Shown here: positions 9,673 to 18,203 of the stretch, in pieces | How the letters are laid out: the number at the start of each line of letters is the position of its first letter | Position numbering within the stretch: position 1 is the stretch's first letter | Assembly (NCBI RefSeq): GCF_017742245.1 | Contig: NZ_JAGHKO010000003.1 | Coordinates: 62,001-126,000 of the forward strand | Reading direction: 5' to 3' | Source of the DNA: Niastella soli | GTDB taxonomy: Bacteria > Bacteroidota > Bacteroidia > Chitinophagales > Chitinophagaceae | DNA: 64,000 bases | Program-made: the position numbers and the translations under genes | The notes under the pieces: generated by a model | The model's input: only the letters and a program-made list of their open reading frames with translations | What the model was told of the DNA's origin: nothing | Database searches by the model: none

Positions 9673-10122
9673 ATGAAGACTATTATTCGTCGTGCAGTAA
9701 AAGAAGATTGTGCCCGGTTATTGGAATTGATCCGTGAACTGGCGGAATATGAAAAAGCCCCACAGGAAGTAACCGTTACTATGGAACATTTTATAGAAAG
9801 TGGTTTTGGCAAACAACCGGTTTGGTGGGCCTTTGTGGCCGAAGTTGATGGACGGGTTGAAGGGTTTGCCATGTATTACATTCGCTACAGTACCTGGAAG
9901 GGACAACGGATGTATCTGGAAGACCTGCTGGTAACAGAAAAAATGCGGGGGCAGGGCCTGGGCAAAATGCTGTTCGATCAATTGATTGTGGAGGCCAAGG
10001 AAAAGAATTTCAATGGCATGGTGTGGCAGGTGCTGGAATGGAATGAACCGGCTATTAACTTTTACAAAAAATACAAAGCAGACTTTGATCCCGAATGGAT
10101 CAACTGCAGCATTCCGGTTTAA
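9673..10122 (+). CDS. GNAT family N-acetyltransferase
   Basis: A 149-residue GCN5-related acetyltransferase, transferring an acetyl group from acetyl-CoA to an amine. The acetyl-CoA-binding motif A is visible as EDLLVTEKMRGQGLGKML, with the R/QxxGxG/A pattern in RGQGLG. The C-terminal WQVLEWNEPAINFYKKY is the usual motif B. It resembles the diamine/thialysine acetyltransferase type, but the substrate cannot be assigned from sequence alone. A heptamer element begins at the base after its stop codon. Confidence 0.92.
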   Translation: MKTIIRRAVKEDCARLLELIRELAEYEKAPQEVTVTMEHFIESGFGKQPVWWAFVAEVDGRVEGFAMYYIRYSTWKGQRMYLEDLLVTEKMRGQGLGKMLFDQLIVEAKEKNFNGMVWQVLEWNEPAINFYKKYKADFDPEWINCSIPV

Positions 10123-10209
10123 GGAAGGAAGTAGGAAGTAGGAGGTAGATAGGGGGTCGAAAATCGGTTTTTCGTACTTCCTGCTTCTTACTTCAGTTTC
10201 CTATTTCAC
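10123..10209. repeat. Inverted heptamer-array element abutting the GNAT stop
   Basis: Five in-phase heptamers of the AGTAGGA type occupy 10123-10157, starting at the first base after the TAA. After a 17-bp spacer, five inverted heptamers (TACTTCC type) occupy 10175-10209. The arms can pair imperfectly. This is the most compact heptamer version of the element in the window. Confidence 0.85.
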
Positions 10210-10363
10210 TGAACTTTTTCTCCAAATAGTTGTAAATTGTTAAAGTTATCCCTGCCTATGTAAATTGTCCATTGGAATTAGCAACTTTATTCCTGAGATC
10301 AGTCATAGTATTGTGATTTACTTTCATTTGTGTAGTCACATAGAAAATGTTCAGTTTCTTTTT

Positions 10364-11674
10364 ATGAAAACGATTGTAGCAGGGGCTATCATAATTGGAT
10401 TTTCGCTAATAAGCTGCAGAAAAGATCATGACGTAATAAGTAGTGAGGTCAAGAACGACACCACTGTGAACGTTGCGCGTGAAATTTATTTGTGGCATAA
10501 TAATATCCCTGCTTCATTCGACGCCCATATGTTCTCCGATCCCAATGCCGTTATGGAAGGCATCAGGGCCTATAGTGAAGAACCGGGGTTCAATTTACCT
10601 GTAGACAGATGGAGTTTCGCGATGTTGAAATCTGACTGGAACGCATTGAGCACCGGTATTGGCGGCGATTTCGGCATGAACATCTTTTTCTTCTCCAACG
10701 ACGATCTGCGGGTTTCGTATGTAGAACGGGAATCCCCTGCCGGCAAAGCGGGTATCAAACGCAGCTGGCACATTAAACAGATCAATGGCGGCACCAATCT
10801 CACGGTAGCCAATTCCAACGATATCATCAGAGCCGTGTATCAAAGCCCTGTAGGCACATTTGTATTTGGCCGCCCCAACAATACGGATACTACTATTTCA
10901 TTAAGGGCTTCCTCTTATAAAGAACATCCGTTGTTGTTCGACACTGTATATAACACGGGTAGTAGTAAAACCGGATATTTTGTGTTCAATTCCTTCCTGG
11001 GTGATACCATCGAGATCAGAAATGAATTTGCCCGCATCTTTAATAAGTTCAGCGATCAGCATGTACAGGATATGGTGGTTGATCTGCGCTATAACGGCGG
11101 TGGTTATGTGTCGGTGCAGAACCTGCTGGCGGATTACCTGGTACCTACAGCCGGAGACAAAGGGGTTATGCTTACTGAAGAGTTCAACGACAAATACATC
11201 GCTTATAATACCACCGAGCGTTTTGAGAAAAAAGGCAATCTTAACCTCAACCGGCTGTTCTTTATTGTAAGCCAGAATACCGCTTCGGCCAGTGAACTGT
11301 TGATAAACAGTTTAATACCTTATATGGATGTACAATTGATCGGTCCCACCCATACACATGGTAAACCGGTTGGTTTTTATCCTTTGGCTGTATTTGACTG
11401 GTATGTTTTCCCGGTATCATTCCGTACAGTTAATAAAGACGGGGAAGGAAATTATTTTAATGGGTTAACCCTTAATCACCAGGTAGTTGATGGTCTTGAT
11501 AAAGACTGGGGCGACGAGGACGAAGAGTGTTTAAGTGCCGTATTGCACTTTATAGGCAATGGCAGTTATGCCCGCATGAATGTAACGCCGCAGCAACGCG
11601 CCGGCCTAAGCGATGATGTAATAATGGGTAATACCAGCCTTGCTAAAACAAAATTCAAAGGAATGTTGAGATAA
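10364..11674 (+). CDS. S41 family (C-terminal processing) peptidase, lipoprotein
   Basis: The 436-residue protein starts with a lipoprotein signal whose lipidated residue is Cys18 (FSLISC). A PDZ-like segment (ESPAGKAGI, about 123-131) precedes the S41 protease domain. The catalytic serine lies in TASASE (306-311) and the lysine is probably Lys334 (PTHTHGKP). Such proteases cut exported proteins near their C-terminus in the periplasm. ATG at 10364 is chosen because the signal peptide starts there; the ATG at 10265 would add 33 residues of no recognisable character. No substrate can be inferred. Confidence 0.88.
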   Translation: MKTIVAGAIIIGFSLISCRKDHDVISSEVKNDTTVNVAREIYLWHNNIPASFDAHMFSDPNAVMEGIRAYSEEPGFNLPVDRWSFAMLKSDWNALSTGIGGDFGMNIFFFSNDDLRVSYVERESPAGKAGIKRSWHIKQINGGTNLTVANSNDIIRAVYQSPVGTFVFGRPNNTDTTISLRASSYKEHPLLFDTVYNTGSSKTGYFVFNSFLGDTIEIRNEFARIFNKFSDQHVQDMVVDLRYNGGGYVSVQNLLADYLVPTAGDKGVMLTEEFNDKYIAYNTTERFEKKGNLNLNRLFFIVSQNTASASELLINSLIPYMDVQLIGPTHTHGKPVGFYPLAVFDWYVFPVSFRTVNKDGEGNYFNGLTLNHQVVDGLDKDWGDEDEECLSAVLHFIGNGSYARMNVTPQQRAGLSDDVIMGNTSLAKTKFKGMLR

Positions 11675-11757
11675 AAAGGAGGGTCATCCGCCAGCGGCCG
11701 ATGGCTCGGCGCCAAAATACAAGGTGAGCCACTCTGAAAGAGTGACCCACCTAAAAA

Positions 11758-11794
11758 ACAAAAGTGGATCATCTCTTGGATGACCCACTTTTGT
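11758..11794. terminator. Bidirectional terminator between S41 protease and fabD
   Basis: A 16-bp stem with one mismatch (11758-11773 with 11779-11794) carries an A-rich left arm and T-rich right arm, so it can work in both directions between convergent genes. A weaker hairpin with similar arms (GGTGAGCCACTCT/AGAGTGACCCACC) lies just upstream at about 11723-11751. Confidence 0.7.
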
Positions 11795-11863
11795 ATGTTA
11801 AGGGGTAACGAGTTCGTTCTTGCTTACTGCTCTCAGCTAAGCCGACATCGGTTGCCTATTGGC

Positions 11864-12754
11864 TTAGCTTACGCCATCAGTAGTAACTTTCTTGTCAATT
11901 TTACCAATCAGACCTTGCAATACTTTGCCAGGACCGCATTCAGTAAAATGAGTGCCACCGTCGGTGATCATGGTCTTGATACTTTGAGTCCATCTAACCG
12001 CGCTGGTGAGCTGATCAATGAGATTTTGTTTAATATCTTCTTTGTTGCCTACTGCTTTCGCCACAACGTTTTGGTAAACAGGGCAATTAGGATGATAGAA
12101 GGTTGTAGCGTCAATGGCTTTCGATAACTCGGCTTTGGCAGATTCCATTAAAGGCGAGTGGAAAGCGCCGCTTACGGGTAATACCAATGCGCGTTTAGCG
12201 CCTGCAGCTTTCAAACGTTCAATGGCCACTTCAATTCCTTTGATGGTACCGCTGATCACCAGCTGGCCCGGGCAATTATAATTGGCCGGTACAACTATTT
12301 CGTTGGTTTCTTCCTGAACAAGCGCACAAATTTCTTCAACCTTGGCATCATCAAGACCCAGAACGGCCGCCATGGTAGAAGGATTTGTTTCACAGGCTTT
12401 TTGCATAGCTGTAGCCCGGATACTTACCAATTTTAATCCATCTTCAAAGCTCAATACGCCATTAGCCACTAATGCTGAGAACTCACCCAATGAATGGCCG
12501 GCAACCATTTCAGGGCGGGCATTATCAATGCCTTTAAAGGCTATAACAGAATGAAGAAAAATGGCGGGTTGTGTTACCCTGGTTTGTTTCAGATCTTCTT
12601 CAGTGCCGTTAAACATGATATCGGAAATACGAAACCCCACGATCTCATTCGCCTGTTCAAATAATCTTTTAGCAAAAGCGCTGTTTTCATAATGGTCTTT
12701 TCCCATCCCCGGAAACTGGGACCCCTGTCCCGGGAACACAAAGGCATGTGTCAT
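11864..12754 (-). CDS. fabD: Malonyl-CoA:ACP transacylase (FabD)
   Basis: FabD moves malonyl from CoA to acyl carrier protein, supplying the extender unit for fatty acid synthesis. The 296-residue length is typical. The nucleophile is Ser88 in GHSLGE and the partner His199 in SGAFHS; the N-terminal FPGQGSQ motif is present. It is the last gene of a minus-strand run after two PTPS-type genes and folE, 219 bp after the folE stop, with an octamer element in between. Whether all four share one transcript is uncertain. Confidence 0.97.
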   Translation of the reverse strand: MTHAFVFPGQGSQFPGMGKDHYENSAFAKRLFEQANEIVGFRISDIMFNGTEEDLKQTRVTQPAIFLHSVIAFKGIDNARPEMVAGHSLGEFSALVANGVLSFEDGLKLVSIRATAMQKACETNPSTMAAVLGLDDAKVEEICALVQEETNEIVVPANYNCPGQLVISGTIKGIEVAIERLKAAGAKRALVLPVSGAFHSPLMESAKAELSKAIDATTFYHPNCPVYQNVVAKAVGNKEDIKQNLIDQLTSAVRWTQSIKTMITDGGTHFTECGPGKVLQGLIGKIDKKVTTDGVS

Positions 12755-12930
12755 AATGTAAAAAGGGGTTTAATAAACAAAAATGCCACAAAGGTTTTAA
12801 CTATCCAAAAAAGAAGTCGGAAGTGGGGTAAGAAATGATAAATACAAATTTCGTAGATATCTTTTTGGATTTTCACAAAAATAGAAGGACTAAAACAATA
12901 ATTAAAAGAGTCTGTAGTTGGCGTTAAGAA

Positions 12931-12968
12931 GTTGACAAGTTAACGTGTTAACTTGTCAACTTGTCAAC
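12931..12968. repeat. Inverted octamer element at the 3' end of folE
   Basis: A perfect 14-bp palindromic pair (12931-12944 and 12947-12960) made of GTTGACAA/GTTAAC-type octamers is extended by one more inverted octamer to 12968. Its right edge is five bases from the folE stop codon. Same sequence family as the arrays at 4909, 47658 and 59543. Confidence 0.8.
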
Positions 12969-12973
12969 CGATA

Positions 12974-13570
12974 TCAATGTAATCTGCTGGTAATTAACTT
13001 TGTAAATTCACTACGTGTTTCATTCTTCTCAAATTCGCCCCAAAAAGCAGAAGTTGTTGTTACTGAATTTTGTTTTTGCACACCCCGCATCATCATACAT
13101 AGGTGTTTGGCTTCAATAACCACAGCAACACCGAGTGGATTCAATGTTTCTTTTATCACATCCAGTATTTGAGTGGTAAGACGCTCCTGGACCTGCAAAC
13201 GGCGGGCATATACATCAACAACCCGGGCAAGTTTACTTAATCCAGTGATATATCCATTAGGAATATAGGCAATATGCGCTTTTCCAAAAAAAGGTAGCAT
13301 ATGATGTTCACACATACTATAAAGCTCAATATCTTTTACCAGGATCATTTCGCTTACAGACTCTTTAAACTTGGCTGAATTTAAAATAGCCCTTGCATCC
13401 TGGTCGTAACCCTGCATCATATATTGCATGGCTTTGGCAACGCGTTCCGGCGTTTTCACCAATCCTTCCCGTTCAGGATCCTCGCCCAGCAGTTTTAATG
13501 ATTCGCGGTAATGGTTTATTAGCCCCGGCATTATTTTCTCGTCGTACTGTTCAATTTTTTTGAAGGCCAT
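12974..13570 (-). CDS. folE: GTP cyclohydrolase I
   Basis: FolE converts GTP to dihydroneopterin triphosphate, the shared precursor of folate, tetrahydropterins and 7-deazaguanines. The 198-residue product has the zinc-site residues Cys87 and His90 ([10 protein letters not shown]) and Cys158 (KHLCMMMRG). It follows two PTPS-type genes on the same strand (76 bp gap), which would use its product directly. Confidence 0.97.
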   Translation of the reverse strand: MAFKKIEQYDEKIMPGLINHYRESLKLLGEDPEREGLVKTPERVAKAMQYMMQGYDQDARAILNSAKFKESVSEMILVKDIELYSMCEHHMLPFFGKAHIAYIPNGYITGLSKLARVVDVYARRLQVQERLTTQILDVIKETLNPLGVAVVIEAKHLCMMMRGVQKQNSVTTTSAFWGEFEKNETRSEFTKLITSRLH

Positions 13571-13646
13571 TTCCGATGATTTAGTTATTTATGCTTACTT
13601 AATGTTGGGATTAAAAATGAATGTGTTTGCTAATCACCATTTACCA

Positions 13647-14069
13647 TTACGCGGGATACTCTACAAAATTTCTTTCTGTTTCATACAACCGCACCTGCAA
13701 GTCGAGTTGGGGGGCAATTTGTGCACGCAACAGGTCATAGATCACTACACAAATATTTTCAGCCGTAGGATTCAGTGTTTTAAAGTAAGTGGTATCCAGG
13801 TTAAGGTTCTTATGATCAAATTTTTCAAGTACATGGTCCCTGATGAGGTCACTTAATATTTTCATATCCATCACATAACCGGTCTCCCGATCAGGTACAC
13901 CCGTTACCTTCACTACTACTTCATAGTTGTGGCCATGAAAATTTGGATTGTTACACTTGCCAAACACCGCATCGTTCTTAGCCATATCCCAGGCAGGATT
14001 ATATAAGCGGTGGGCCGCATTAAAATGTTCCTTTCGGTAAACAGCTACTTTATTGCTCATGTTATTCAA
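13647..14069 (-). CDS. 6-pyruvoyl-tetrahydropterin synthase / QueD family protein, copy 1
   Basis: The 140-residue protein belongs to the PTPS/QueD family, which acts on dihydroneopterin triphosphate. Zinc ligands are His20, His45 and His47; the catalytic cysteine is Cys39 in FGKCNNPNFHGHNY, and Asp85-His86 complete the site. The five-residue spacing between Cys and HGH is that of animal PTPS, not the three-residue spacing of E. coli QueD. It could therefore make 6-pyruvoyl-tetrahydropterin or, as QueD, 6-carboxy-tetrahydropterin for queuosine. It lies between a paralogue (57 bp upstream) and folE. Confidence 0.93.
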   Translation of the reverse strand: MNNMSNKVAVYRKEHFNAAHRLYNPAWDMAKNDAVFGKCNNPNFHGHNYEVVVKVTGVPDRETGYVMDMKILSDLIRDHVLEKFDHKNLNLDTTYFKTLNPTAENICVVIYDLLRAQIAPQLDLQVRLYETERNFVEYPA

Positions 14070-14126
14070 AATACAAAGTAAAAAAGCTTTTTGTTTGCCA
14101 ATTGTCGCACAGGCGACAATTTCTAT

Positions 14127-14537
14127 CTATTCGCCAAAATACTCCACAAAAATGCGGGGTGTTTCATACAGTTTAATGCCATGCAATTGTACCCCTGCGG
14201 GTATTTGCGGCTGTAACTGTTTCCAGATGGCGATGGCCAGGTTTTCGGTTGAGCAAAGCTGATCTTTCATAAACGGCACATCCATATTCAGGTTCTTATG
14301 GTCTAATTGCTCAATAACATATTGATTAATGATCTTGCTCAATGCCTTTACATCACATACAAAACCCGTATCGGGGTTAGGCCGGCCTTTTACGGTTACA
14401 TACAATTCGTAATTGTGACCATGCCAGTTCTCATTCGCACATTTACCAAAAACCTGCTCATTCTGATCCTGGCTCCAGTTGGGGTTATACAATTTATGAG
14501 CGGCATTAAAATGCTCAACACGAGTCAGATACACCAT
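14127..14537 (-). CDS. 6-pyruvoyl-tetrahydropterin synthase / QueD family protein, copy 2
   Basis: A 136-residue paralogue of the next gene. His14, His39 and His41 bind zinc, Cys33 (FGKCANENWHGHNY) is the nucleophile and Asp79-His80 follow. ATG at 14537 is chosen because the family begins with this strand and an exact TAnnTTTG element lies 21 bases upstream; the ATG at 14597 would lie upstream of that element. It is the first gene of the pterin unit. Two non-identical copies side by side suggest different products. Confidence 0.92.
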   Translation of the reverse strand: MVYLTRVEHFNAAHKLYNPNWSQDQNEQVFGKCANENWHGHNYELYVTVKGRPNPDTGFVCDVKALSKIINQYVIEQLDHKNLNMDVPFMKDQLCSTENLAIAIWKQLQPQIPAGVQLHGIKLYETPRIFVEYFGE

Positions 14538-14558
14538 TGTTGTCGTGAAAATTTGCCG

Positions 14559-14566
14559 CAAAGGTA
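14559..14566 (-). promoter_or_regulatory. Putative -7 promoter element of the PTPS-folE unit
   Basis: On the minus strand the sequence is TACCTTTG, an exact TAnnTTTG. It lies 21 bases before the chosen ATG. A TTG about 21 bases further upstream could serve as the -33 element. Confidence 0.6.
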
Positions 14567-14788
14567 CAATATCGAAGGCACAAGGCACAAGATTCAACGT
14601 CGAAGATATTAGGTGGAAAGTATAGGGAGGAAGGAATAAGACTGAAAGCAGAAAGGAGGTGGTTGAAGGTTGAAAGTAGGCAGTTTAAGTAGTAGGCAGC
14701 AGGTAATTGCTTCATTCTGAGGCGTTCTATTAATTATTAATTTAAAATTTCAACGGCCTTCTACCTACAACTTTCTACCCGAACCCCT

Positions 14789-14796
14789 TAGTTTTG
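14789..14796 (+). promoter_or_regulatory. Putative -7 promoter element of mqnB
   Basis: TAGTTTTG is an exact TAnnTTTG and ends four bases before the mqnB ATG, which predicts a leaderless or nearly leaderless transcript. The preceding 190-bp spacer after the PTPS promoter holds only G/A-rich degenerate repeats. Confidence 0.5.
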
Positions 14797-14800
14797 CGTC

Positions 14801-15463
14801 ATGGATATATTACTGGTAGCCGCTACGAATTTTGAAATTCAACCTACTATAAATTATTTGGCCGAACGGGATTGTGTAATTGGCCATAACCGCTTCGAAG
14901 TACTAACCACCGGCATTGGCAGCATGAGCACCACCTACTGGCTCACAAAAGCCATTGCTAAACGCCGTCCTCAACTGATGATCCAGGCAGGTATTGGTGG
15001 CAGCTTTTCTGCCGATTATCCCCCTGGTAGCCTTGTTTTGATAAAAGAAGAAGTGACCGGCGACCTGGGTGTAGAAGAAAATAATGAGTTTAAAGATATA
15101 TTCGATATGGGACTGCCGCAGATCGTTGAGCCCTATACTGGTAAGAACCTGGAGAATAAACAGGTGGAAATGCTGCAACAATACAACCTTCCCCTGGTAA
15201 AGTCAGTCACCGTAAATGAGATCACCACAAGGCCTGCCCGCATTCAACAATTACAACAAAAATACCAGCCGGTTGTTGAGGCAATGGAAGGCGCCGCCTT
15301 TCACTATGTGGCCCTGGTTGAAAAAATTCCATTTATACAGTTACGCGCAGTATCGAATATGGTAGGGGAGAGAGATAAGTCGAGGTGGAGGATGAAAGAT
15401 GCGATTGATCTGTTGAATGAGCAATTATTAAAAATGGTCAATTCTGAGTTTGTAAGTTCGTAA
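14801..15463 (+). CDS. mqnB: Futalosine hydrolase (MqnB)
   Basis: MqnB removes the base from futalosine in the alternative menaquinone pathway. The 220-residue protein has the nucleoside-phosphorylase-like fold: a glycine-rich IQAGIGGSF segment and the EAMEGAAFHYVA motif that binds the ribose and carries the acidic residue. mqnD follows 125 bp later on the same strand. The final codons, including the stop, lie within an octamer array, so the extreme C-terminus (about VSS) is repeat-encoded. Confidence 0.95.
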   Translation: MDILLVAATNFEIQPTINYLAERDCVIGHNRFEVLTTGIGSMSTTYWLTKAIAKRRPQLMIQAGIGGSFSADYPPGSLVLIKEEVTGDLGVEENNEFKDIFDMGLPQIVEPYTGKNLENKQVEMLQQYNLPLVKSVTVNEITTRPARIQQLQQKYQPVVEAMEGAAFHYVALVEKIPFIQLRAVSNMVGERDKSRWRMKDAIDLLNEQLLKMVNSEFVSS

Positions 15464-15521
15464 GTTCTTTTGTTATTAAGTCCAGAACTCAAGAACTTAC
15501 TAACTAACAAACTAAATAACC
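15447..15521. repeat. Inverted octamer-array element overlapping the mqnB stop
   Basis: Octamers of the AGTTNNNN type run in phase from 15447 (inside mqnB) to about 15485 and meet five inverted NNNNAACT-type octamers at 15482-15521 with no real spacer. A small CCCCGC-AGTT-GCGGGG hairpin follows at 15520-15535. The element lies between mqnB and mqnD, which are expected to work together. Confidence 0.8.
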
Positions 15522-15588
15522 CCGCAGTTGCGGGGCAACTTGTACCCAAAACAGATAGTTAATACTCAAATTATACAATAGAAGGATA

Positions 15589-16431
15589 ATGAAACTTACC
15601 ATAGGATTTTCCCCTTGTCCCAACGATACCTTTATCTTCGACGCATTGGTAAATAACAAGATAGATACAGAAGGTATAACTGTAACGCCTGTGTTGGAAG
15701 ATGTACAAACCCTTAATGAATGGGCTATACAGGGCAAGCTGGATGTAACAAAGATCAGTTATGGGGTATTACCACTCTTACTTGATAAATACATTGTTTT
15801 GAATGCTGGCGGCGCCCTCGGAAAAGGAGTTGGTCCTTTGTTGATCACAAAACAGATTGGTGCGGACACTAACCAGGTGAACGACATGACCATCGCTATA
15901 CCGGGTGAACATACCACGGCGCATATGTTGTTCTCGCTGGCTTATCCGCAGGCTACCAAAAAGAAATTTATGGTGTTTTCTGCCATTGAAGATGCTGTTT
16001 TAAGCGGAGCAGTGGATGCCGGGGTGATCATTCATGAAAACCGCTTCACTTATCAACAAAAAGGGTTGCATAAACTGGTCGATCTGGGTGAATACTGGGA
16101 GCAGGAAACAGGCAATCCTATCCCATTGGGTGGTATTGTAATGAAAAAATCATTCGACAGCGCCCTGCAGCAAAAGGTAGATGCTTTAATAAAACGCAGC
16201 CTGGAATATGCGTTCAAAAATTATCCGCTTATAACTGAGTATGTAAAACAACATTCACAGGAAATGAGTGAAACGGTAATGCGACAACACATTGACCTGT
16301 ATGTGAATAACTATTCTTTACAACTGGGTCCCGATGGCAAAGCGGCTGTGAATACTTTTATGGATATTTACGAACAATTGAAAAAGATAGCTGCTCACAA
16401 TAAAGAAATCTTTTTAGCAACAACGGAGTAA
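15589..16431 (+). CDS. mqnD: 1,4-dihydroxy-6-naphthoate synthase (MqnD)
   Basis: MqnD opens cyclic dehypoxanthinyl futalosine to 1,4-dihydroxy-6-naphthoate in the futalosine route to menaquinone. The 280-residue protein has the periplasmic-binding-protein-like fold and the family start GFSPCPNDTF, with further blocks DVTKISYG and IPGEHTTAH. A GAAGGA sequence lies shortly before the ATG, an unusually good Shine-Dalgarno match for this window. Confidence 0.96.
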   Translation: MKLTIGFSPCPNDTFIFDALVNNKIDTEGITVTPVLEDVQTLNEWAIQGKLDVTKISYGVLPLLLDKYIVLNAGGALGKGVGPLLITKQIGADTNQVNDMTIAIPGEHTTAHMLFSLAYPQATKKKFMVFSAIEDAVLSGAVDAGVIIHENRFTYQQKGLHKLVDLGEYWEQETGNPIPLGGIVMKKSFDSALQQKVDALIKRSLEYAFKNYPLITEYVKQHSQEMSETVMRQHIDLYVNNYSLQLGPDGKAAVNTFMDIYEQLKKIAAHNKEIFLATTE

Positions 16432-16528
16432 TAAATATGGTATGCCCTTTGCTGAAAGACCGGGAATAGTTAAGAGGATTGAACCGGGTGTTTGATTTGT
16501 AAAGCAAGCCTACTGTAAAAGTAAATTT

Positions 16529-16984
16529 ATGAAAAAAGTTTCCCTTGGTTTAGCCGTTCTAACCATGTTTTCCTGTAGCAGCATCACGCATAAAAGCAAA
16601 GGCAAAACGTATTTTTCCGATCTGTTAAAAGATGTGGATAAAGTACACCTGAAATTCTTCAATCATGGTGACACGCTTTCTGAAAGCATTACAGACCAAT
16701 CAGAAATTAAGATATATAAAGAACTGATCAACGGTAAACGCGATCCCAAACAAAAGATCAAATGCGATTCTACCGGTCAGATCCTTTTTCTTACCGGCAA
16801 TGATATTATCCTGAACGCTTATTTCTCTTCCCGCGCCTCAGGCAGTAAATACGACAAAGCCTGTGTTACCTATGCTGTTGAACCAGATAATTTCGGTACC
16901 GCATTAACACTTAGGTCGGGGCAGGATATTGATGACTATTACTTTAAGCTGCGTAGCACGGCCATCAGAATGGCACAACACTAG
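16529..16984 (+). CDS. Hypothetical lipoprotein
   Basis: A 151-residue protein of unrecognised family. The N-terminus is a lipoprotein signal (LAVLTMFSC, lipidated Cys16), so it should be anchored to a membrane. The rest is a mixed-charge domain with no motif I recognise. It follows mqnD by 97 bp and ends before a strong terminator, so it could share the mqn transcript. The function is unknown. Confidence 0.75.
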   Translation: MKKVSLGLAVLTMFSCSSITHKSKGKTYFSDLLKDVDKVHLKFFNHGDTLSESITDQSEIKIYKELINGKRDPKQKIKCDSTGQILFLTGNDIILNAYFSSRASGSKYDKACVTYAVEPDNFGTALTLRSGQDIDDYYFKLRSTAIRMAQH

Positions 16985-17010
16985 AAAAGTAGAATATTGA
17001 ATATTTAGAT

Positions 17011-17055
17011 ATCGAATGTTGAAGTATAACAGCTTCGGCATTCGATTTTTTTTTA
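17011..17055 (+). terminator. Rho-independent terminator
   Basis: A 14-bp stem that includes two G-U pairs (17011-17024 with 17032-17045) is followed by a run of nine T. It ends the transcript of the hypothetical lipoprotein. Degenerate ATATTGA-type heptamers lead into its left arm from about 16989. Confidence 0.8.
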
Positions 17056-17213
17056 TTTGTTTTGTTGAGTAACGGACATTTATATTTGCTCCCCTTTCCC
17101 GACTAAAGTCGGGATGCAATCCGCACGCTGCCTTTCTTTATCAGCCTCTGCTTTATTCCCATTTTAAGGGATTTCATTTTTCACTATTCGCTGATATAAA
17201 AATAGAATCAAGT

Positions 17214-18203
17214 ATGCAACCTTTTCCAGTTGTGTGTTCCACGCTGTCGGCAACACATTTGGCTTCATTCCTGCAACAACAGTATGGCATGGGGGCAGGC
17301 ACTACCTGTCGTTTATTACGGGCGGCTATCAATCATGCTTATCTGGTAACCGATGGCAACCAGAAATATGTATTCAGGATCTACAGTTATAACTGGCGGT
17401 CTGAATTGGAAATAACAGAGGAGATCGGACTGTTACGGCTATTGAAGGAAAACGATATTCCTGTATCATATGCACTGCCTGATCCGCAGGGCGATTTTAT
17501 TCAACAAATTCCTGCACCGGAAGGCATGCGAATGGGGGTGTTGTTCTCTTATGCAAAAGGAGAAAAGGTCCTTAATTATTCCGCCGAACTTCATTTTAAA
17601 CTGGGCGAAATAATGGCCCGCATGCATGAAGTAACGCATAATTTACCTTTTAATCGTGTGCAGTATACGCCAGCTGTATTGTTGAGCGATTCGTTTGAAA
17701 GCATGAAACCTTTCATTGATGCTGATACAGAAGAAATGAAGTGGATGAAGCAGGCGCAACAACAGTTATTACAACAGTTTAACAATGCACCCGCATTCTC
17801 ATTTAGAAATGGCGTTGTTCATTTGGATATCTGGTTCGATAACCTGAATATCTACAACAATGAAGAAATAACACTCTTCGATTTTGATTTTTGTGGCACT
17901 GGCTGGTTACTGCTCGATCTTGCCTATTACCAATTACAGTTATTCAATACAGAAAAAGAACCCGGGCAATACGATTTAAAACTGAACAGTTTTTTAAAGG
18001 GATATGAGTCAATAATACCCATACCCGAAGCCGAAAAACAATTAATACCTGCGGCCAGTGTGAGTTTGTATTTCTTTTACCTTGGCGTGCAATGCCGGCG
18101 TTTCGAGAACTGGACCAACACCTTTTTGAACGAAACTTATCTAAAGCGATATATAACCGTGTTGGTAAAGAAGTTGTACGAGCATTGGCAATTGCCATCG
18201 TAA
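17214..18203 (+). CDS. Aminoglycoside phosphotransferase-fold kinase
   Basis: A 329-residue member of the APH/choline/homoserine kinase-like superfamily, which transfers phosphate from ATP to a hydroxyl on a small molecule. The Brenner loop is HLDIWFDNLN with His203, Asp205 and Asn210, and the metal-binding FDFDFCG follows (Asp223, Asp225). It resembles homoserine-kinase-II-like proteins as much as antibiotic kinases, so no resistance role should be assumed. It ends at the base before the convergent photolyase stop: the two stop codons are adjacent (TAATTA). Confidence 0.82.
   Translation: MQPFPVVCSTLSATHLASFLQQQYGMGAGTTCRLLRAAINHAYLVTDGNQKYVFRIYSYNWRSELEITEEIGLLRLLKENDIPVSYALPDPQGDFIQQIPAPEGMRMGVLFSYAKGEKVLNYSAELHFKLGEIMARMHEVTHNLPFNRVQYTPAVLLSDSFESMKPFIDADTEEMKWMKQAQQQLLQQFNNAPAFSFRNGVVHLDIWFDNLNIYNNEEITLFDFDFCGTGWLLLDLAYYQLQLFNTEKEPGQYDLKLNSFLKGYESIIPIPEAEKQLIPAASVSLYFFYLGVQCRRFENWTNTFLNETYLKRYITVLVKKLYEHWQLPS

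Noticed and set aside
17214-18203. Antibiotic resistance by the phosphotransferase-fold kinase
   Set aside because: The fold alone does not show a drug substrate; many relatives phosphorylate metabolites and no resistance context is present.
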